Source of the DNA: Planctomycetaceae bacterium
GTDB lineage: Bacteria; Planctomycetota; Planctomycetia; Planctomycetales; Planctomycetaceae
Length of the DNA stretch: 6,472 nt
Assembly (NCBI GenBank): GCA_947479075.1
Contig: CANJZR010000230.1
Span: 1-6,472 of the forward strand
Reading direction: 5' to 3'
The notes beneath the pieces were generated by a model, which worked only from the letters and a program-made list of their open reading frames with translations, was not told the origin of the DNA and did not search any database. This document shows positions 5,808-6,472 of the stretch, piece by piece. The translations under genes and the position numbers were made by a program. Each line of letters starts with the position of its first letter. Position 1 is the stretch's first letter.

Positions 5808-6472
5808 CTACAAGAACGCATGCGGTACGAATCGACTGAGGTTGCCCGTAATCCAACTGGAGTCTTCACGGATGCCGAGGCCACTCGCCCATCCATTCAC
5901 AAGCCAGCTGCCGATGCAGGGATGAAATCCGTCGAAGTCTGGCAACAGAGCCATCTCCTGGTAGATCACCGGACCATCGTACGGACCATCGCGGTCTTCG
6001 AGCACACGGCCCGAATGGATCAAACGCACATTGGCTCCCTCACGACTATGAACCGGTTTCATCACGTAGTCCCCCGGTAATGGCTCATAAGAGGCCTGCA
6101 GGAGATTGGGGTGCCCGGGAAACATCTCAGACAAGATCACGAGGATCGCTTTGTTACTGAGCACTGCCTTCCAAGGAGCTTCCAGCCACCGGGTCGGTGC
6201 GGCCAGCAGATTCTGGCCAAACGGTTCACTGAACATCCACTCCCAGGGATAGAGTTTGAAGCAACACTCGATGGACTGATGCTTTTGATCGAGAAATCGT
6301 TTGCGATGCGAATCCCAGCACATCTTGTCGATGTCGAGATACTCTGTGCTCCAACCCGCTTGTATGGCAGTATCGCGCAGGTAGTTTACGTTCATATAGT
6401 CTTCCAGATGCTCTTCGCCCGTGACGAAGTACAACTTCTTCGCGGGATCCAGTAACTCTTTCCAGGCCTCAA
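5808..6472 (-). CDS. glutathionylspermidine synthase family ATP-grasp ligase, C-terminal part (start beyond right edge)
   Basis: The minus strand is open from the right edge to TAG at 5810-5808, giving 220 residues. The frame runs through a TTG at 6434-6432 (EAWKELLDPAKKLYFVTG), so that codon is internal. Counting from the first visible residue, family motifs are LYPWEWMF (73-80), LEAPWKAVLSNKAIL (96-110), YVMKPVHSREGANV (135-148, with the ATP-grasp lysine and the REGAN loop), VIYQEMALLPDF (168-179), and CIGSWLV plus GLGIREDSSWITGNLSRFVPH (185-217). These match the synthetase domain of E. coli GspS and its homologues YgiC and YjfC, which join an amine to a carboxyl group using ATP. The N-terminal half with the expected E-Y-N metal-binding motif is outside the window. 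YgiC-like proteins are about 385 residues and their substrates are often unknown, so a glutathionylspermidine role is not claimed. The gene converges on dnaE and is probably unrelated to it. Confidence 0.88.
   Translation of the reverse strand, partial: EAWKELLDPAKKLYFVTGEEHLEDYMNVNYLRDTAIQAGWSTEYLDIDKMCWDSHRKRFLDQKHQSIECCFKLYPWEWMFSEPFGQNLLAAPTRWLEAPWKAVLSNKAILVILSEMFPGHPNLLQASYEPLPGDYVMKPVHSREGANVRLIHSGRVLEDRDGPYDGPVIYQEMALLPDFDGFHPCIGSWLVNGWASGLGIREDSSWITGNLSRFVPHAFL

Noticed and set aside
6432..6434. TTG as the start of the right-end ligase
   Set aside because: The frame stays open upstream to the window edge with family-like sequence, so this codon is an internal Leu.
5820..6455. Plus-strand frames at the right end
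   Set aside because: They are antisense to the glutathionylspermidine-synthase-like frame, which carries clear family motifs.

Overview
The window looks like chromosomal DNA of a planctomycete. This is inferred from gene content: a DnaE1-type replicase with lineage-style motif variants and low-complexity inserts, a tiny secreted Cys/Ala/Pro-repeat protein of the kind expected in proteinaceous planctomycete envelopes, moderately high GC, and weak or absent Shine-Dalgarno sequences on some genes. No mobile element, CRISPR array, tRNA or rRNA was seen.

Layout from left to right. (1) Positions 1-436, minus strand: the N-terminal part of a GT39/ArnT-like polytopic glycosyltransferase that runs off the left edge. 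(2) Positions 531-1055, minus strand: an unrecognised 174-residue, Trp/Arg/His-rich protein, probably co-transcribed with the glycosyltransferase. (3) Positions 1056-1441: a divergent intergenic region with candidate promoters for both directions and a potentially structured leader for the next gene. (4) Positions 1442-1789, plus strand: a 115-residue exported protein with 18 cysteines in Ala/Pro/Gly repeats, a good ribosome binding site and a codon choice unlike dnaE. It is closed by a strong intrinsic terminator at 1814-1848. (5) Positions 2012-5749, plus strand: dnaE, the replicative DNA polymerase III alpha subunit (1245 residues), complete. (6) Positions 5808-6472, minus strand and convergent with dnaE: the C-terminal part of a glutathionylspermidine-synthase-family ATP-grasp ligase whose start lies beyond the right edge.

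The genes do not form one pathway. dnaE is housekeeping, and the terminator separates it from the small secreted-protein gene. The most unusual signals are: an exact in-frame A_AAA_AAG slippery heptamer (the E. coli dnaX frameshift motif) inside a lineage-type linker of dnaE, with a -1 frame stop 24 bases downstream; the cysteine-repeat exported protein and its nested-stem leader; and an apparently intact nine-ligand PHP metal site in DnaE, which suggests built-in proofreading. No clear multi-gene undescribed system is visible.
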